This document shows positions 17,343-24,893 of a DNA stretch of 64,000 nucleotides, piece after piece. The stretch comes from Rhizobium leguminosarum bv. viciae USDA 2370. GTDB lineage: Bacteria; Pseudomonadota; Alphaproteobacteria; Rhizobiales; Rhizobiaceae. The notes under the pieces were generated by a model, which searched no databases, was not told the origin of the DNA, and worked only from the letters and a program-made list of their open reading frames with translations. The DNA lies in the NCBI RefSeq assembly GCF_002008365.1, contig NZ_MRDL01000054.1:186001-250000 (forward strand), given 5' to 3'. The translations under genes were made by a program, and so were the position numbers. The first letter of the stretch is position 1. Every line of letters starts with the position of its first letter.

Positions 17343-18254
17343 ATGGACATCAAGAATATCGAGACCGGGACGGACGGCGCAGCCTTGATTGCGCAGCCGG
17401 GCGTATCGCCGAGTTCGGGCGGCTTGGCGGCCGGTGTCGCGATGTGCCTGATGTCGATGTCTTCGATCCAGTTCGGCGCAGCACTGTCTTCGCCAGCCAT
17501 TGCGACCTATGGCGTTGCCGGCGCCACTTGGCTGCGGCTTGCTTTTGCGGCGATCATCCTTGCCGTCGTCGTCAGGCCTTCGGTGCTGCGTTATAGCGGC
17601 GCCCAGTGGCGGGCGACATTGCTGCTTGGCACGACGACGGCCGCCATGACGCTCTGCTTCTTCGCGGCGATCCAGCGGCTGCCGCTCGGCCTGGCGATCG
17701 CCATCGATTTCCTCGGGCCGCTCTCGGTCGCCGTCTTCGGCTATGGTCTGACATGGCGGCTCGCCTGGCCGTTGATCGCTGCGGCCGGCATTCTCTTTCT
17801 CGCCCATGACGGCGAAGGCTGGGTCGGCAATCTCCCGGGCGTCCTCTTTGCCCTCGGCTCGGCCGTGGGATGGGCGGTCTATATCCTGCTGACGAAGAAG
17901 GTCGGCGCTGCCTTCAAGGGTCTGGAAGGCCTCTCGATGTCGCTGATCGTTGCCGGCCTCGTCGCAACCCCCTTCGGCCTTGCCGAGACAGGGGGCGCCT
18001 TCACGCTGAAGGGACTGGTCGAGGTTCTCGGCCTTGCCATCCTCGTGCCGCTGTTGCCCTATGCGCTGGAAATGGTGGCGCTGCGGCGCATGCCGTCGGC
18101 ATCGTTCGGCATCCTGATGAGCCTCGAACCGGCGATCGGCGCGCTCGCCGGCTTTCTGATCCTGGCCCAGCCGATGACTGCGCTGCAGATACTGGGTACG
18201 GCGCTCGTGGTGGCGGCCAGCGCCGGCGCCACCGCCTCGGCGGCGAAGACTTAG
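17343..18254 (+). CDS. EamA/DMT-family exporter (RhtA-like)
   Basis: A 303-residue inner-membrane protein with ten predicted helices in two EamA repeats (about residues 25-145 and 160-290). Typical phrases are SPAIATYGVAGATWLRLAFA early on and SLEPAIGALAGFLILAQPM near the end, as in RhtA, the threonine/homoserine exporter. Its role is probably export of an amino acid or similar metabolite. The ATG follows a GGGGGCCAC sequence, with only a weak ribosome site. It stands alone and converges on the truncated haemoglobin gene. Confidence 0.88.
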   Translation: MDIKNIETGTDGAALIAQPGVSPSSGGLAAGVAMCLMSMSSIQFGAALSSPAIATYGVAGATWLRLAFAAIILAVVVRPSVLRYSGAQWRATLLLGTTTAAMTLCFFAAIQRLPLGLAIAIDFLGPLSVAVFGYGLTWRLAWPLIAAAGILFLAHDGEGWVGNLPGVLFALGSAVGWAVYILLTKKVGAAFKGLEGLSMSLIVAGLVATPFGLAETGGAFTLKGLVEVLGLAILVPLLPYALEMVALRRMPSASFGILMSLEPAIGALAGFLILAQPMTALQILGTALVVAASAGATASAAKT

Positions 18255-18287
18255 AGCTGAATGCCTGCGCTACTTCGTTAATTTGGA

Positions 18288-18755
18288 TCAGGCGGGTTTG
18301 CGCTTGGGATCGTCGAGAGCCGGATTGTAGAACAGCGACAGCACCAGGCTCTTGGCGATCCGTTCCGCCGTCGCCATGAACCAGGCCTTGGCCTCCGGCG
18401 ACGGGGCGATGTCGTCGAGTGTTGCGGCAAAGAGCGACAGCCACTTCGGAAAGAGATCCGGCGTGAGGTTTGCCACATGAGTATGCGCCTGCACCGGCTT
18501 GCCGCCATAGGCGCCGCTGCGGAAGGCGACAGCCGACCAGAAGCTCTTCATTTTCGCCATATGCTCCGGCCAGCGGCCGGACAGCTTGGCGTCGAACACC
18601 GGGCCGAGATCGGGATGCGTTAACACGCGCCCGTAAAAGGTCTCGACCAGCCTGTCGATGAAGGCCGCGTCGACGCCCATGTCCCGCATCTCGGCCTCCG
18701 CCCTTTCGCGGATCGCCGCGACATGAGCAGGGCGGCCCTGAATGTCATTGTCCAT
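18288..18755 (-). CDS. Group III truncated haemoglobin
   Basis: A 155-residue 2-over-2 globin. The group III pattern is seen in VETFYGRVLTHPDLGPVF (B helix with the Tyr-rich distal pocket) and HMAKMKSFWSAVAFRSGAYG. The proximal histidine is probably in VQAHTHVANL and the closing helix in AKSLVLSLFYNP. Group III globins bind oxygen or NO and are proposed to act in NO or redox stress. The ATG follows GGGGTTTTGGA. Its gene is divergent from mbfA. Confidence 0.88.
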   Translation of the reverse strand: MDNDIQGRPAHVAAIRERAEAEMRDMGVDAAFIDRLVETFYGRVLTHPDLGPVFDAKLSGRWPEHMAKMKSFWSAVAFRSGAYGGKPVQAHTHVANLTPDLFPKWLSLFAATLDDIAPSPEAKAWFMATAERIAKSLVLSLFYNPALDDPKRKPA

Positions 18756-18907
18756 TCCAAAACCCCGGCGCCGCGTGATGCGGCAGCCTCCATATAGGTG
18801 TTTATGGCGGCGAGCCAAAGTCGGCCGTGCCGCTTGCGGCAATCTGTCAGCGCTGTAGCACTTTGAATTGCCTCACGCACTTGACCGTCATCGCCGTGTT
18901 CTTTAGA

Positions 18908-18924
18908 TTTAGAATAATTCTAAA
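18908..18924. promoter_or_regulatory. Irr box / iron control element upstream of mbfA
   Basis: TTTAGAATAATTCTAAA is a perfect palindrome about a central A, 14 bases upstream of the mbfA start. It matches the iron control element (TTTAGAA/TTCTAAA) bound by Irr in Rhizobiales. Irr represses mbfA when iron is low. The site sits next to the ribosome site, a repressing position. The match and the target gene agree, so the call is strong although untested here. Confidence 0.8.
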
Positions 18925-18938
18925 AATTGGAGAAGATC

Positions 18939-19922
18939 ATGCTGGCGCGGTTTTTCAGATCCTCGAAACGATCCTTCGAGTCGCTGTCCGAGCAGGAGAT
19001 CCTTGCCCTTGGGATCGCCTCCGAGGAAGACGATGCCCGCATCTATCTTGCCTATGCAGACAGACTGCGCCGCGAATTTCCGGCCTCGGCCAAGGTCTTC
19101 GAGGACATGGCCGAGGTCGAGGACACGCATCGCAAGTCGTTGATCGAGATCCATCGCCAGCGTTTCGGTGAGCGCATTCCGTTGATCCGGCGCGAGCATG
19201 TGGAGGGCTTCTACGAGCGCAAGCCGGACTGGCTCAGGGCAAACCTTTCGCTGGATGCGATGCGCAGGGAAACCGAGGCGATGGAGGAGCAGGCCTATCG
19301 CTTCTATGTCGAGGCGGCAAAGCGGACCTCGGACGCCTCGACGCGCCAGCTTCTCGGTGATCTCGCCCTCGCCGAACAGGGGCATGAAGATATTGCCCGC
19401 ATGCTGGGCGACAAACATACGCCGGAAGACGTCAAGCACGACGAGGACGAGACGGTGCGCCGGCAATTCGTGCTGACCTATGTGCAGCCGGGCCTTGCCG
19501 GGCTGATGGATGGCTCGGTCTCGACGCTGGCGCCGATCTTCGCTGCCGCCTTCGCCACGCAGGATACCTGGCAGACCTTCCTCGTCGGCCTTTCGGCCTC
19601 CGTCGGCGCCGGCATTTCGATGGGCTTCACCGAAGCCGCCCATGACGACGGCAAGATCTCCGGCAGAGGCTCGCCGGTCAAGCGCGGCCTTGCCTGCGGC
19701 ATCATGACGGCGCTCGGCGGTCTCGGCCACGCACTGCCTTATCTGATCCCGCATTTCTGGACGGCGACGATCACCGCTGCCGTCGTTGTCTTCTTCGAGC
19801 TCTGGGCAATCGCCTTCATCCAGAACCGCTACATGGAAACCCCCTTCCTGCGCGCCGCCTTCCAGGTGGTGCTCGGCGGCAGCCTGGTGCTCGGCGCCGG
19901 CATCCTGATCGGGAATGGGTGA
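18939..19922 (+). CDS. mbfA: Membrane-bound ferritin MbfA (iron exporter, Er-VIT1 type)
   Basis: A 327-residue fusion of an N-terminal ferritin-like (erythrin) domain and a C-terminal VIT1-type membrane domain that exports iron and protects against iron and peroxide stress. Iron-binding glutamates are in SEEDDARIY, EVEDTHRKS, RETEAMEEQAYRFY and LALAEQGHED. The membrane part begins near residue 175 (GLAGLMDGSVSTLAPIFAAA) and has five hydrophobic helices. The ATG has GGAGAAG upstream. The Irr-type palindrome in front explains iron control. A truncated haemoglobin gene is divergent. Confidence 0.93.
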   Translation: MLARFFRSSKRSFESLSEQEILALGIASEEDDARIYLAYADRLRREFPASAKVFEDMAEVEDTHRKSLIEIHRQRFGERIPLIRREHVEGFYERKPDWLRANLSLDAMRRETEAMEEQAYRFYVEAAKRTSDASTRQLLGDLALAEQGHEDIARMLGDKHTPEDVKHDEDETVRRQFVLTYVQPGLAGLMDGSVSTLAPIFAAAFATQDTWQTFLVGLSASVGAGISMGFTEAAHDDGKISGRGSPVKRGLACGIMTALGGLGHALPYLIPHFWTATITAAVVVFFELWAIAFIQNRYMETPFLRAAFQVVLGGSLVLGAGILIGNG

Positions 19923-20082
19923 GTTGCGGTCGGGCATAGCCCGAGCAATCGATCCAGTAAATCCGCAGCAACGAACGCCCTGAGCCTAAAGCGAAGGGCC
20001 GGGAGACGGTGCGTCATACTCGGCATCAAAAGCGGTCCGTGCCCTTCGCTTGCGCTCAGCGCATTCGCGGCTTCGCCGCTCA

Positions 20083-20200
20083 CCCCCTCATCTGCCTGCC
20101 GGCATCTTCTCCCCGCTGGGGAGAAGCGGAGTCGTGGCACGTACGTCTTATTCCCCTTCTCCCCAGCGGGGAGAAGATGCCCGTAGGGCAGATGAGGGGG
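20083..20200. repeat. RIME1-like Rhizobium intergenic mosaic element
   Basis: About 118 bp in which two halves are near-complements. Each half has CCCCTCATCTGCC (or its complement) on the outside and an inner palindrome of the form CTTCTCCCC-GGGGAGAAG. This matches the RIME1 element of Rhizobium as I recall it: large paired palindromes found only between genes. A transcript would fold into two tall hairpins. Confidence 0.8.
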
Positions 20201-20301
20201 TTGAGGAGCGTTGGCGACGAACTCGTTAAGCGCAAGCGAAAGGCCGGCTAGCGGCAGCCCGCTCCTCTCCGCATAAGGAAAGGGAGAACCATCACCCACA
20301 A

Positions 20302-20331
20302 AACAAAAAGGCCGGCAAATCGCCGGCCTTT
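20302..20331 (-). terminator. Rho-independent terminator
   Basis: A perfect 10-bp stem (AAAGGCCGGC, loop AAATC, GCCGGCCTTT) at 20307-20331. On the minus strand it runs into TTTTTGTTTTGT. It sits 22 bases after the stop of the cysteine-peptidase gene at 20353. Confidence 0.85.
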
Positions 20332-20352
20332 CCACATTCTCTATTGCAAGCC

Positions 20353-20952
20353 TTACCGCAGAGCGCCGACCAGGACGTCGCGGCCGTTCTCGATGGTGAC
20401 CCAGCGGCCGGCATTGTAGCTCGACTGGCGCTTGACGAAGGAATAGGGCGTCGCAAACCACGGCTTGACGTCGGAGGCGAGGTTGTCGAGCACGAAATCG
20501 CCCTCTGCAGTGCGCAGCGTCAGCACCGCATGGCCTTCGCCATCCGGCTTGCGCACGACGGTCATCAGCAGGTCGGCCGCCGAAAAGCCGCGCTGGATCA
20601 GCATGCGGCGCTTCAGCAGAGCGAAATCCTCACAGTCACCGGCGGTGGTCGGATAGGCCCAGACCTCATCCTTGCCGTAGATTTCCTTGTCGGTCATCGG
20701 CGTGATGGTGCGATTGACCGTGGCGTTGACCAAACGGACGAGCGACCACTTCCCCGGGTTCATGGCGACCGGGCCTGCGTTGCGGTTTGCGCCACATTCA
20801 TTGCGGTGGATCTGACAGAAATCGTAGTGGCCGATCGGCTGTGAGGTGGCATTGCCCGTTACCATTGAAGCATTTCTGCTTGGGGCCGGTATGGCGGCCG
20901 TTGCCATCGCAAACACGGCCATCATGGCCACAAAGATACCCTTGATCCGCAC
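20353..20952 (-). CDS. Bacterial transglutaminase-like cysteine peptidase (BTLCP)
   Basis: A 199-residue exported protein. A signal sequence (RIKGIFVAMMAVFAMATAAI) precedes a transglutaminase-like domain whose Cys-His-Asp triad is visible. The cysteine is in TTAGDCEDFALLKRR, the histidine in GEGHAVLTLR and the aspartate in DFVLDNLAS. The GTG at 20952 is preferred because AAGGAAAG lies eight bases upstream. Relatives such as LapG cut surface adhesins, but many BTLCP proteins stand alone and their target is unknown, as here. No LapD-like partner is nearby. Confidence 0.88.
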   Translation of the reverse strand: MRIKGIFVAMMAVFAMATAAIPAPSRNASMVTGNATSQPIGHYDFCQIHRNECGANRNAGPVAMNPGKWSLVRLVNATVNRTITPMTDKEIYGKDEVWAYPTTAGDCEDFALLKRRMLIQRGFSAADLLMTVVRKPDGEGHAVLTLRTAEGDFVLDNLASDVKPWFATPYSFVKRQSSYNAGRWVTIENGRDVLVGALR

Positions 20953-21117
20953 GCCCGCTCTTTCCTTGCATCGCCCCTTATTTATTAACAAAGTGTTAAT
21001 GGAGAGGGCCGGAAAGAGTCAATCGTTACTTCTTGGTAGGACCTTGCGACTCGCCGACATGGTTAAAATGCAACGGCGTGGGGACCTGTATCAGGCGAAT
21101 TTATCCGCCGATGCCAT

Positions 21118-21957
21118 TCAAGCGGGCATCTGCCTAATTGTTGATGAACGGATGATGCCTTTGACGGCGCTCACGAGCAGCGCGATGTCGCCGGGGCGGG
21201 AAAGGCGATGGTCGCCGTCGCGAATGAAGGTCAGCACCACGTCGTCGGCGGGAAGATGTTCGACCAGTTTCATCGCATGTGCATGCGGCACATCAGCATC
21301 TTTCATGCCCTGGAGGATATGCACCGGGCAGCCTGTTTCGATGATGCCGTCGAGTACCCGGTTCTCGCGGCCATCCTCGATCAGCGCCCGCGTATAGATG
21401 TTCGGTTCCGGACTATATTGCGAGCGCTCTTCGAAATAGCCGCGCTCGGCCAGCGACTTGCGCTCCTTGGCCTTCAGGTTCGGCTCGATCAGCTCGGAGG
21501 TGAAATCGGGTGCCGGGGCGATCAGCACCATGCCTTCGAGTTTTGGGCCTTCGAGCTTTGGGCCGCCCTGCCGCGCAAGCTCCTGCGCCAGCCTGAGCGC
21601 GATCCAGCCGCCCATCGACGAGCCGACGAGGATTATCCGATCGGGCGCGACATGGCGGATGACGGCAAGCGCCTCCTCCAGCCAGCGCGAGATCGTGCCG
21701 TCGCCGAAGCTGCCGCCGGAAAGTCCGTGGCCGGAATAATCGAGGCGGATGCAGGCGGCGCCAAGTTCCGCCGCCAGCCCGTCGAGTTCCACTGCCTTGG
21801 TGCCGCTCATGTCGGAGCGGTAGCCGGACAGCCAGACGAGTGCCGGTGCACCATTGCCGGCCCGCGCCGGGCGGACAAGCATGGCGATCTCACGCGCCGC
21901 CTCACCCTCGCCGACCGTCAGGAACTGCGGCTGGGCATTGGACAACTGATCGGACAT
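21118..21957 (-). CDS. Alpha/beta hydrolase (acyl-protein thioesterase / ABHD10-like)
   Basis: A 279-residue serine hydrolase. The oxyanion region is LVWLSGYRSDMSG, and LDYSGHGLSGGSF is a typical strand-4 loop. The nucleophile elbow is LVGSSMGGWIAL near residue 115. The acid is probably in GMKDADVPH and the histidine in IRDGDHRLSRPGD. Next to the elbow is an exact five-residue tandem duplication, GPKLEGPKLEG, encoded by two 15-base units at 21533-21562. The substrate is unknown. It is divergent from infC. Confidence 0.88.
   Translation of the reverse strand: MSDQLSNAQPQFLTVGEGEAAREIAMLVRPARAGNGAPALVWLSGYRSDMSGTKAVELDGLAAELGAACIRLDYSGHGLSGGSFGDGTISRWLEEALAVIRHVAPDRIILVGSSMGGWIALRLAQELARQGGPKLEGPKLEGMVLIAPAPDFTSELIEPNLKAKERKSLAERGYFEERSQYSPEPNIYTRALIEDGRENRVLDGIIETGCPVHILQGMKDADVPHAHAMKLVEHLPADDVVLTFIRDGDHRLSRPGDIALLVSAVKGIIRSSTIRQMPA
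21533..21562. repeat. 15-bp tandem duplication inside the hydrolase gene
   Basis: CCTTCGAGTTTTGGG followed directly by CCTTCGAGCTTTGGG, differing at one base. It adds five residues in frame (KLEGP repeated) in a surface loop after the nucleophile elbow. It looks like a fairly recent slippage event. Confidence 0.8.
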
Positions 21958-22046
21958 CGGCGAAACTCCTGTTGTTTTGGCCTATAAAACAGATTCTTGG
22001 CAGGCTGACAGCGGGTGATTTTTCCGCTAAAGGATGATATTGACTC

Positions 22047-22106
22047 CGTTGCAGCGATGACGCGACACGTTTGTGCACCCCTGATTGGGAGCGCGATGCT
22101 GCAACG
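22047..22106 (+). promoter_or_regulatory. Possible hairpin in the infC 5' leader
   Basis: CGTTGCAGC at 22047-22055 and GCTGCAACG at 22098-22106 are exact complements that could fold over a 42-base loop just before the infC ribosome site. It may be leader structure. There is no direct evidence of function. Confidence 0.3.
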
Positions 22107-22135
22107 TTCCGAAACAACGCGAGGAGAATACGACC

Positions 22136-22672
22136 ATTCGCAGACCTTTTAAAACCGACGCGCCCGTGAAGGACGGACCGCGCTCGAACCGTGAAATCCG
22201 CATTCCCAAAGTTCAGCTGATCGGGGCTGACGGTGAGAATATGGGCGTCGTGCCTACCGACCAGGCCTTGAGAATGGCGGAAGAAGCCGGCCTCGATCTC
22301 GTCGAAATTTCCCCCAATGTCGAACCGCCGGTGTGCAAGATCCTCGATCTGGGCAAGCTGAAATATGCCAACCAGAAGAAGGCTGCCGAGGCGCGCAAGA
22401 AGCAGAAGATCGTCGAAGTCAAAGAAATCAAGATGCGCCCGAACATCGACACCCATGATTATGAGGTGAAGATGAAGGCGATGGGTCGCTTCTTCGACGA
22501 AGGCGACAAGGTCAAGGTGACGCTGAAGTTCCGCGGCCGTGAAATGGCCCACCAGGAACTCGGCATGAAGCTTCTGCAGCAGGTCAAGGCTGATACGATC
22601 GAGTTCGCCAAGGTCGAAGCCGAACCCAAGCTCGAAGGCCGCCAGATGATGATGGTGCTGGCGCCGAAGTAA
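22136..22672 (+). CDS. infC: Translation initiation factor IF-3 (ATT start)
   Basis: A 178-residue factor that binds the 30S subunit, keeps it free of 50S and checks start-codon pairing. The N-domain runs SNREIRIPKVQLIGADGENM to about residue 80, the linker is lysine-rich (KKAAEARKKQK), and the C-domain ends GRQMMMVLAP. The start is taken as ATT at 22136, nine bases after a perfect GAGGAG. There is no in-frame ATG before residue 38, which would cut the N-domain. A TTG 17 codons upstream lacks a ribosome site. As in other bacteria, the poor start codon lets IF-3 repress its own synthesis. Confidence 0.96.
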   Translation: MRRPFKTDAPVKDGPRSNREIRIPKVQLIGADGENMGVVPTDQALRMAEEAGLDLVEISPNVEPPVCKILDLGKLKYANQKKAAEARKKQKIVEVKEIKMRPNIDTHDYEVKMKAMGRFFDEGDKVKVTLKFRGREMAHQELGMKLLQQVKADTIEFAKVEAEPKLEGRQMMMVLAPK

Positions 22673-22693
22673 GCGCCAGGCAGTTTTTCGCCC

Positions 22694-22719
22694 AAGGCCG
22701 TCCGCAAGGGCGGCTTTTG
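22694..22719 (+). terminator. Rho-independent terminator after infC
   Basis: GCCGTCC-GCAA-GGGCGGC, a 7-bp stem with a GCAA tetraloop, is flanked by AAG before and TTTTGTG after. It begins 22 bases after the infC stop. It suggests that infC and rpmI-rplT are, at least partly, separate transcripts. Confidence 0.75.
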
Positions 22720-22785
22720 TGCTTTCTGCCATTCTGCTTTGCGCCATTGTGTTTTCGGGTGAGCGAAGATTCCTCCGCCGCCCCG

Positions 22786-22813
22786 TTGCACTTTCATGAC
22801 GCTGCGGTTATAA
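22786..22813 (+). promoter_or_regulatory. Candidate sigma-70 promoter for rpmI-rplT
   Basis: TTGCAC (22786-22791) and TTATAA (22808-22813) are separated by 16 bases, close to the housekeeping consensus used by rhizobia. It lies after the infC terminator and about 185 bases before rpmI. Confidence 0.45.
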
Positions 22814-22997
22814 GCGCGCGTCCGAACTGACCGGCAGGGCATGCCGTGGCAGTTTCGAATGCTTGCGGAACGGTTCGTCGCCGATGCCGCAGATCAACAA
22901 CAAACGCTCCCGCACCTTGTTGCGACGGCCGGAGAACCGGACTTCGCAGGAGGGCTTTTTTGATAAAGCGCGCAGGGAGGACAGAAGGAGTAGCAAA

Positions 22998-23201
22998 ATG
23001 CCCAAGATGAAGACGAAATCCTCTGCCAAGAAGCGGTTCAAAATCACCGCAACCGGCAAGGTCAAGGCTGCCGCTGCTGGCAAGCGCCATGGCATGATCA
23101 AGCGTACCAACAAGTTCATTCGCGATGCACGTGGCACCATGGTTCTCGCAGAACCGGATGGCCGCAAGGTTATCAAGAATTACCTGCCGAACGGTCTCTG
23201 A
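22998..23201 (+). CDS. rpmI: 50S ribosomal protein L35
   Basis: A 67-residue, very basic protein of the large subunit, full length. It starts MPKMKTKSSAKKRFKITATG and ends RKVIKNYLPNGL, both typical. The ATG follows GGAGTAGCAAA. It is followed by rplT after 38 bases. The long leader in front may mediate feedback by L20, as known in other bacteria, but I cannot show this from sequence alone. Confidence 0.97.
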   Translation: MPKMKTKSSAKKRFKITATGKVKAAAAGKRHGMIKRTNKFIRDARGTMVLAEPDGRKVIKNYLPNGL

Positions 23202-23239
23202 GACTCGTCCGCGAACGCTAGATTTAAGGAGATCATGAT

Positions 23240-23644
23240 ATGGCACGTGTAAAAAGAGGCGTCACCTCTCATGCCAAGCACAAGAAGGTTCTGAAGGCAG
23301 CAAAGGGCTTTTACGGCCGCCGCAAGAACACCATCCGTACCGCCAAGGCTGCTGTCGATCGTTCGAAGCAGTACGCCTACCGCGACCGCAAGGTCAACAA
23401 GCGCAACTTCCGTGCGCTTTGGATCCAGCGCATCAACGCCGCTGTGCGTGAATTCGGCCTGACCTACGGCCGCTTCATCGACGGCCTGAACAAGGCTGGC
23501 ATTGAAGTCGACCGCAAGGTTCTCTCCGACATGGCGATTCACGAGCCGGAAGCATTCGGCGCGCTGGTCAGCGCTGCCAAGAAGGCTCTTGAATACCTCA
23601 AGGAAGCCGGCACGGCGAACGAGTTTGAAGGCGCGGTCAAGTAA
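23240..23644 (+). CDS. rplT: 50S ribosomal protein L20
   Basis: A 134-residue basic protein needed early in large-subunit assembly. It starts [20 protein letters not shown], with the conserved [13 protein letters not shown] and [18 protein letters not shown], and ends in an acidic tail ([10 protein letters not shown]). The family is about 117-120 residues, so the tail is the alphaproteobacterial extension. AAGGAG lies eight bases before the ATG. A strong terminator follows. Confidence 0.98.
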
Positions 23645-23681
23645 CCAGCGCTTCCCAAGCTTTTGAATTTATGATTTTGGG

Positions 23682-23715
23682 AAACCCGCGCTGGTTTGGG
23701 CTAGCGCGGGTTTTT
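23682..23715 (+). terminator. Rho-independent terminator after rplT
   Basis: An 11-bp perfect stem (AAACCCGCGCT and AGCGCGGGTTT) with a 10-base loop, followed by further T residues and CTTTC. It lies 37 bases after the rplT stop. Confidence 0.88.
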
Positions 23716-23794
23716 CTTTCTTTATATTCCTGGCGCCGGCCGGCGCCGCCTGCCTCCCGATCGCCCGCCTGATACTGGACGGAAAGAAGTGACA

Positions 23795-24877
23795 ATGTCA
23801 GATATCGACCAGCTCAACACATCGCTGCTCGCCGAAATCGCCGCCGCCGATGACGAAACGGCCCTGGAAGCCGTGCGCGTTTCCGCCCTCGGCAAGAAGG
23901 GCTCCGTCTCCGAACTGTTGAAGACGCTCGGCGCCATGACGCCGGAAGAGCGCCAGAGCAAGGGCGCTGCGATCAACGTTCTGAAGAACGCAGTGACCGA
24001 GGCGCTTGGCGCCCGCAAGGCGACGCTCCGGCAAGCGGCGATCGATGCGCGGCTGAAGGCCGAGACGGTCGACGTCAGCCTGCCGGTGCGCTCTTCGCCG
24101 GCCGAGCGCGGCCGTATCCATCCGATCAGCCAGATCGTCGACGAGATCACCGCGATCTTCGCCGACATGGGCTTCTCGATCGCCGAAGGTCCCGACATCG
24201 AGACCGATTATTACAATTTCACCGCGCTGAATTTCCCCGAAGGCCATCCGGCCCGCGAGATGCACGACACCTTCTTCTTCAACCCGGATGAGAATGGCGA
24301 GCGCAAGGTCCTGCGCACCCATACCTCGCCGGTGCAGGTGCGCACAATGGAGGCGCAGACACCGCCGATCCGCATCATCATTCCCGGCAAGACCTACCGC
24401 CAGGACTCGGACGCCACGCATTCGCCGATGTTCCATCAGGTCGAAGGCCTGGTCGTCGACAAGAAGGCCAATGTCGCCAACCTCCGCTGGGTGCTGGAAG
24501 AATTCTGCAAGACCTTCTTCGAGGTCGACAGCGTGACGATGCGTTTTCGCCCGTCCTTCTTCCCCTTCACCGAGCCCTCTTTCGAGGTCGATATCCAGTG
24601 CGACCGCTCCGGCCCGATCGTCAAGTTCGGCGAGGGTACCGACTGGATGGAAATCCTCGGCTGCGGCATGGTCCACCCGAACGTGCTGCGTTACGGCGGG
24701 CTCGATCCGGACGAATATCAGGGTTTTGCCTGGGGCATGGGCCTCGACCGCATCGCCATGCTGAAATACGGCATGCCCGATCTGCGCGACTTCTTCAACG
24801 CCGACGTCCGCTGGATGACGCATTACGGCTTCCGCCCGCTCGACATGCCGACGCTGTTCGGCGGCCTCAGCGCTTGA
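23795..24877 (+). CDS. pheS: Phenylalanyl-tRNA synthetase alpha subunit
   Basis: A 360-residue catalytic subunit of the alpha2beta2 enzyme that charges tRNA-Phe. An N-terminal coiled coil (residues 1-100) precedes the class II core. Motif 1 is near HPISQIVDEITAIFADMGF. Motif 2 is the stretch TYRQDSDATHSPMFHQVEG (about 205-225). Motif 3 is FAWGMGLDRIAMLKYG (about 320). The ATG at 23795 has GGAAAG upstream, and the GTG at 23789 overlaps that site. pheT follows after 16 bases. Confidence 0.97.
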   Translation: MSDIDQLNTSLLAEIAAADDETALEAVRVSALGKKGSVSELLKTLGAMTPEERQSKGAAINVLKNAVTEALGARKATLRQAAIDARLKAETVDVSLPVRSSPAERGRIHPISQIVDEITAIFADMGFSIAEGPDIETDYYNFTALNFPEGHPAREMHDTFFFNPDENGERKVLRTHTSPVQVRTMEAQTPPIRIIIPGKTYRQDSDATHSPMFHQVEGLVVDKKANVANLRWVLEEFCKTFFEVDSVTMRFRPSFFPFTEPSFEVDIQCDRSGPIVKFGEGTDWMEILGCGMVHPNVLRYGGLDPDEYQGFAWGMGLDRIAMLKYGMPDLRDFFNADVRWMTHYGFRPLDMPTLFGGLSA

Positions 24878-24893
24878 ACGGAGAATTGGGACG

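Larger units (their letters stand above)
19923..20352. other. 430-bp gap holding a RIME1-like repeat and a terminator
   Basis: There is no convincing gene here. The gap contains a large inverted mosaic repeat (20083-20200), a short outer pair (AAGCGAAGGGC near 19991 and GCCCTTCGCTT near 20041), and a terminator at 20307-20331 serving the minus-strand gene to its right. Confidence 0.6.
22673..22997 (+). other. 325-bp infC-rpmI gap: terminator, promoter and leader
   Basis: There is no supported gene here. It contains the infC terminator, a candidate promoter at 22786-22813, and a leader of about 175 bases before rpmI. The leader includes GAGGGC followed by six T residues near 22950, a possible site of L20-type feedback or attenuation. 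Confidence 0.5.

Noticed and set aside
20009..20251. 80-residue plus-strand frame in the RIME region
   Set aside because: It is built from repeat sequence and has no ribosome site.
22085..22135. Upstream TTG start for infC (17 more residues)
   Set aside because: No ribosome site, and the extra residues do not look like the IF-3 N-terminus. ATT at 22136 has a perfect GAGGAG.
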